NCBI GenBank assembly: GCA_945906725.1
Contig: CAMDRI010000047.1
Coordinates: 1 to 34,997 of the forward strand
From: Candidatus Kuenenia stuttgartensis
GTDB taxonomy: Bacteria > Planctomycetota > Planctomycetia > Planctomycetales > Planctomycetaceae
DNA length: 34,997 nt
Reading direction: 5' to 3'
The notes below the pieces were generated by a model. That model did no database searches and had not been told where the DNA came from. It was given only the letters and a program-made list of their open reading frames with translations. Shown in pieces: positions 32,064 to 34,997 of the stretch. Position numbers and translations under genes: made by a program. The number at the start of each line of letters is the position of its first letter. Positions within the stretch are counted from its first letter, which is position 1.

Positions 32064-32927
32064 ATGACCCTTATGAGCGATCCACAGAACTTCTTGCATG
32101 AACTGGTTGGCTCGATGTCGCAGGGAGCGGCGGGAAATCCGACGGTGACGATGATTAAGGCGGCTTTTGCTCACCACGGTTTGCACTGGCGGTACATCAA
32201 CATGGAGGTGACGCCGGAAGATTTGGGAGCGGCCGTGCGAGGTGCCCGCGCGATGGGTTTTCGTGGGTTCAATTGCAGTCTGCCGCACAAGGTGACGGTC
32301 ATCTCGCATCTGGATGGGCTGGGCGAATCGGCGGCCATGATGGGAGCCGTCAACTGTGTCGTCCGTCGCGGCAATCAACTGATCGGCGAGAACACCGATG
32401 GAAAAGGGTTTCTCAAATCGTTGACGTCGGTTGCCGATCCGCGTGGCAAATCAGTGGTGATCTTCGGAGCCGGCGGTGCCGCGCGAGCGATTGCCGTCGA
32501 GTTGGGACTGGCCGGAATAAGGCAAATCACCGTGGTGAATCGCTCCGAATCGCGCGGTGCCGAATTGGTCGAACTGCTGCGCGGCAAGCTGAAGCTCAAC
32601 GCCGAGTTGGTCGTGTGGAGCGGAGATTTTTCAGTTCCTGCCGGGACCGATGTCGTAATCAACGCCACGTCGATCGGACTCTACGACGGAAATGCTCGTC
32701 TGAATTTGGACGTCAGCTCGTTAACGCCAGGGATGGTGGTCGCGGACGTGATCGGTAATCCACCGCGCACGCGGTTGATTCGCGACGCGGCCGAGCGTGG
32801 CTGCACGGCGCTCGACGGATTGGGAATGCTGGTCAATCAAGGAATCGTCGGCGTGCAGTATTGGACCGGCATCGAACCGGATGCGACGGTCATGCGGCGA
32901 GCTTTGGAACAGGCACTGGGACTATGA
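32064..32927 (+). CDS. AroE-like (shikimate dehydrogenase family) oxidoreductase, substrate uncertain
   Basis: A 287-residue protein with the shikimate dehydrogenase fold. Catalytic lysine K76 (FNCSLPHKVTV), GAVNC with N97, and ENTDGKGF with D112 align with the catalytic Lys/Asn/Asp of AroE; the NADP loop GAGGAA (135-140) and NRSESR fit NADP use; DGLGMLVNQ is the C-terminal signature. However, the N-terminal HSxSP motif, whose two serines hold the carboxylate of shikimate, is replaced by QGAAGNPTVTM. The gene lies between the substrate-binding protein and ATPase of a sugar ABC transporter. Together this suggests oxidation or reduction of the transported polyol or ketose rather than shikimate synthesis, which is inference. 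Confidence 0.88.
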   Translation: MTLMSDPQNFLHELVGSMSQGAAGNPTVTMIKAAFAHHGLHWRYINMEVTPEDLGAAVRGARAMGFRGFNCSLPHKVTVISHLDGLGESAAMMGAVNCVVRRGNQLIGENTDGKGFLKSLTSVADPRGKSVVIFGAGGAARAIAVELGLAGIRQITVVNRSESRGAELVELLRGKLKLNAELVVWSGDFSVPAGTDVVINATSIGLYDGNARLNLDVSSLTPGMVVADVIGNPPRTRLIRDAAERGCTALDGLGMLVNQGIVGVQYWTGIEPDATVMRRALEQALGL

Positions 32928-32933
32928 CTTGAT

Positions 32934-33031
32934 CTCTGTGCCCCGTCGCGTCTCTGTGGTGTCCGCAATGACTCAACAATGCGAGACAGATCGCGGCCGA
33001 CGACACCACAGAGACGCGACGGGGCACAGAG
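32934..33031. repeat. perfect 30-bp inverted repeat before ABC ATPase gene
   Basis: The arm 32934-32963 (begins CTCTGTGCCCCGTCGCGTCT) and the arm 33002-33031 (begins GACACCACAGAGACGCGACG) are complementary at all 30 positions, separated by 38 nt. The right arm ends inside the AGAGGA ribosome-binding site of the ATPase. It lies between the AroE-like stop and the ATPase ATG, with no T-tract. Confidence 0.9.
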
Positions 33032-33032
33032 G
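33029..33032 (+). promoter_or_regulatory. ribosome-binding site of ABC ATPase, overlapping inverted repeat
   Basis: GAGG lies 7 nt before the ATG at 33040; three of its four bases belong to the right arm of the perfect inverted repeat, so the folded RNA would hide part of it. Confidence 0.7.
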
Positions 33033-33039
33033 AATTGGA

Positions 33040-34539
<1,500 letters not shown>

Positions 34540-34552
34540 ACTCAGGATGCCC

Positions 34553-34997
34553 ATGACTCGCACGCTGTCCCGATTGCTGACTGACTATGGCATGATCTTC
34601 GTGCTGGCGTTGCTGTGCGCGTTCTTCAGCGTCGCGACCTACAGCGAGCAATCTCCAACCGGGGAAGCGGCGGCTCGGCAAGTTGCGAAGACGCTCGATT
34701 CACAGTTCGGCAAGACTCCGCGCGTGTTGATTGTCGCTCGCGAACAAGCGGACGAGGCGTTGTTTGCGAGCAAGCTCGAAGCGGCGCTGTCAGCCAGCGG
34801 GGCGAAGGTGTTGGCCGTTGTGAAAGGGGAACCGAAAGACGCTCGCGCGGCTCTCCAAAAAATCGTGGCGACTGGTGAGTCGCTCGATGCGATCGCCGGC
34901 ACGCGCGCGACGGCGGCCTGGCTGGTCTTCGCGGATTTGAAGGCCGACTTCCCGATGCTCGGCGATCCGCGGTTGGTGCAGCCCCGTACCGAGAAAT
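34553..34997 (+). CDS. sugar ABC transporter permease, N-terminal part with large extracytoplasmic insertion
   Basis: The gene runs off the right edge; 148 codons are visible. After MTRTLSRLLTDYGM comes a single membrane helix (IFVLALLCAFFSVATYSEQ) that matches the start of RbsC-type permeases. Instead of the next helix there are at least 110 soluble residues, with alternating strand/helix character, e.g. RVLIVAREQADEALFASKLE, AALSASGAKVLAVVKG and LDAIAGTRATAAWLVFADL. This is not part of ordinary RbsC proteins of about 320 residues. CAGGA precedes the ATG; an ATG at 34547 is an alternative start. It follows the ATPase by 13 nt in the same operon. Confidence 0.82.
   Translation, partial: MTRTLSRLLTDYGMIFVLALLCAFFSVATYSEQSPTGEAAARQVAKTLDSQFGKTPRVLIVAREQADEALFASKLEAALSASGAKVLAVVKGEPKDARAALQKIVATGESLDAIAGTRATAAWLVFADLKADFPMLGDPRLVQPRTEK

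Overview
The window reads as chromosomal DNA of a planctomycete. The strongest markers are two large secreted DUF1549/DUF1553 proteins (one with an N-terminal planctomycete cytochrome c motif), two complete DUF1501 proteins plus a DUF1501 remnant, and a high density of secreted hydrolases and beta-propellers in GC-rich sequence with mixed strand use. I see no rRNA, tRNA, CRISPR array, transposase gene or phage gene. The organism cannot be named below phylum from this sequence alone.

Layout. (1) Positions 1-6959 form a sugar and amino-sugar neighbourhood: a partial PIG-L/LmbE deacetylase, a GATase-like protein, a phosphofructokinase with residues of the pyrophosphate-dependent type, a SIS-domain sugar isomerase-like protein, a second PIG-L deacetylase, and a NagB glucosamine-6-phosphate deaminase fused to a third PIG-L domain. 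Deacetylation, deamination/isomerisation and phosphofructokinase would be successive steps taking N-acetylated amino sugars into glycolysis. (2) Positions 7145-10459 hold housekeeping and regulatory genes: thiol peroxidase with an intrinsic terminator, csrA, an ornithine cyclodeaminase/mu-crystallin family reductase, and ispG. (3) Positions 10533-15204 hold a PSCyt1/DUF1549/DUF1553 protein, a frameshifted DUF2784 gene and a YiiX-like permuted papain-fold hydrolase. (4) Positions 15372-22095 are a co-directional run: SMP-30 lactonase-like protein, alpha/beta hydrolase, M28 peptidase, DUF1501, YceI and a polytopic membrane protein. (5) Positions 22130-26251 are the classical planctomycete pair DUF1549/DUF1553 followed by DUF1501 on the minus strand. 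(6) Positions 26439-29582 hold an FKBP, an alpha/beta hydrolase, a DUF1501 remnant and a PQQ-like propeller. (7) Positions 29700-34997 are a ribose-type ABC transporter operon: secreted sugar-binding-like protein, lipoprotein substrate-binding protein, AroE-like dehydrogenase, double ATPase, and a permease with an unusual extracytoplasmic insertion that runs off the window.

The most unusual structural feature is a scattered set of long inverted repeats, each different in sequence. They occupy intergenic gaps at 1682-1735, 3016-3069, 4140-4197, 4994-5040, 23558-23656, 31985-32056 and 32934-33031. Related low-complexity palindromes sit in frame inside the DUF1553 gene (11176-11244, 12184-12207, 12867-12896). 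The 32934-33031 element is a perfect 30-bp inverted repeat whose right arm runs into the ribosome-binding site of the ABC ATPase gene. I read these as mobile or expanding palindromic elements, some of which may tune expression inside operons. The best protein-level candidates for something undescribed are the AroE-like enzyme that lacks the shikimate-binding serines, encoded inside the sugar transporter operon, and the permease with the inserted domain.
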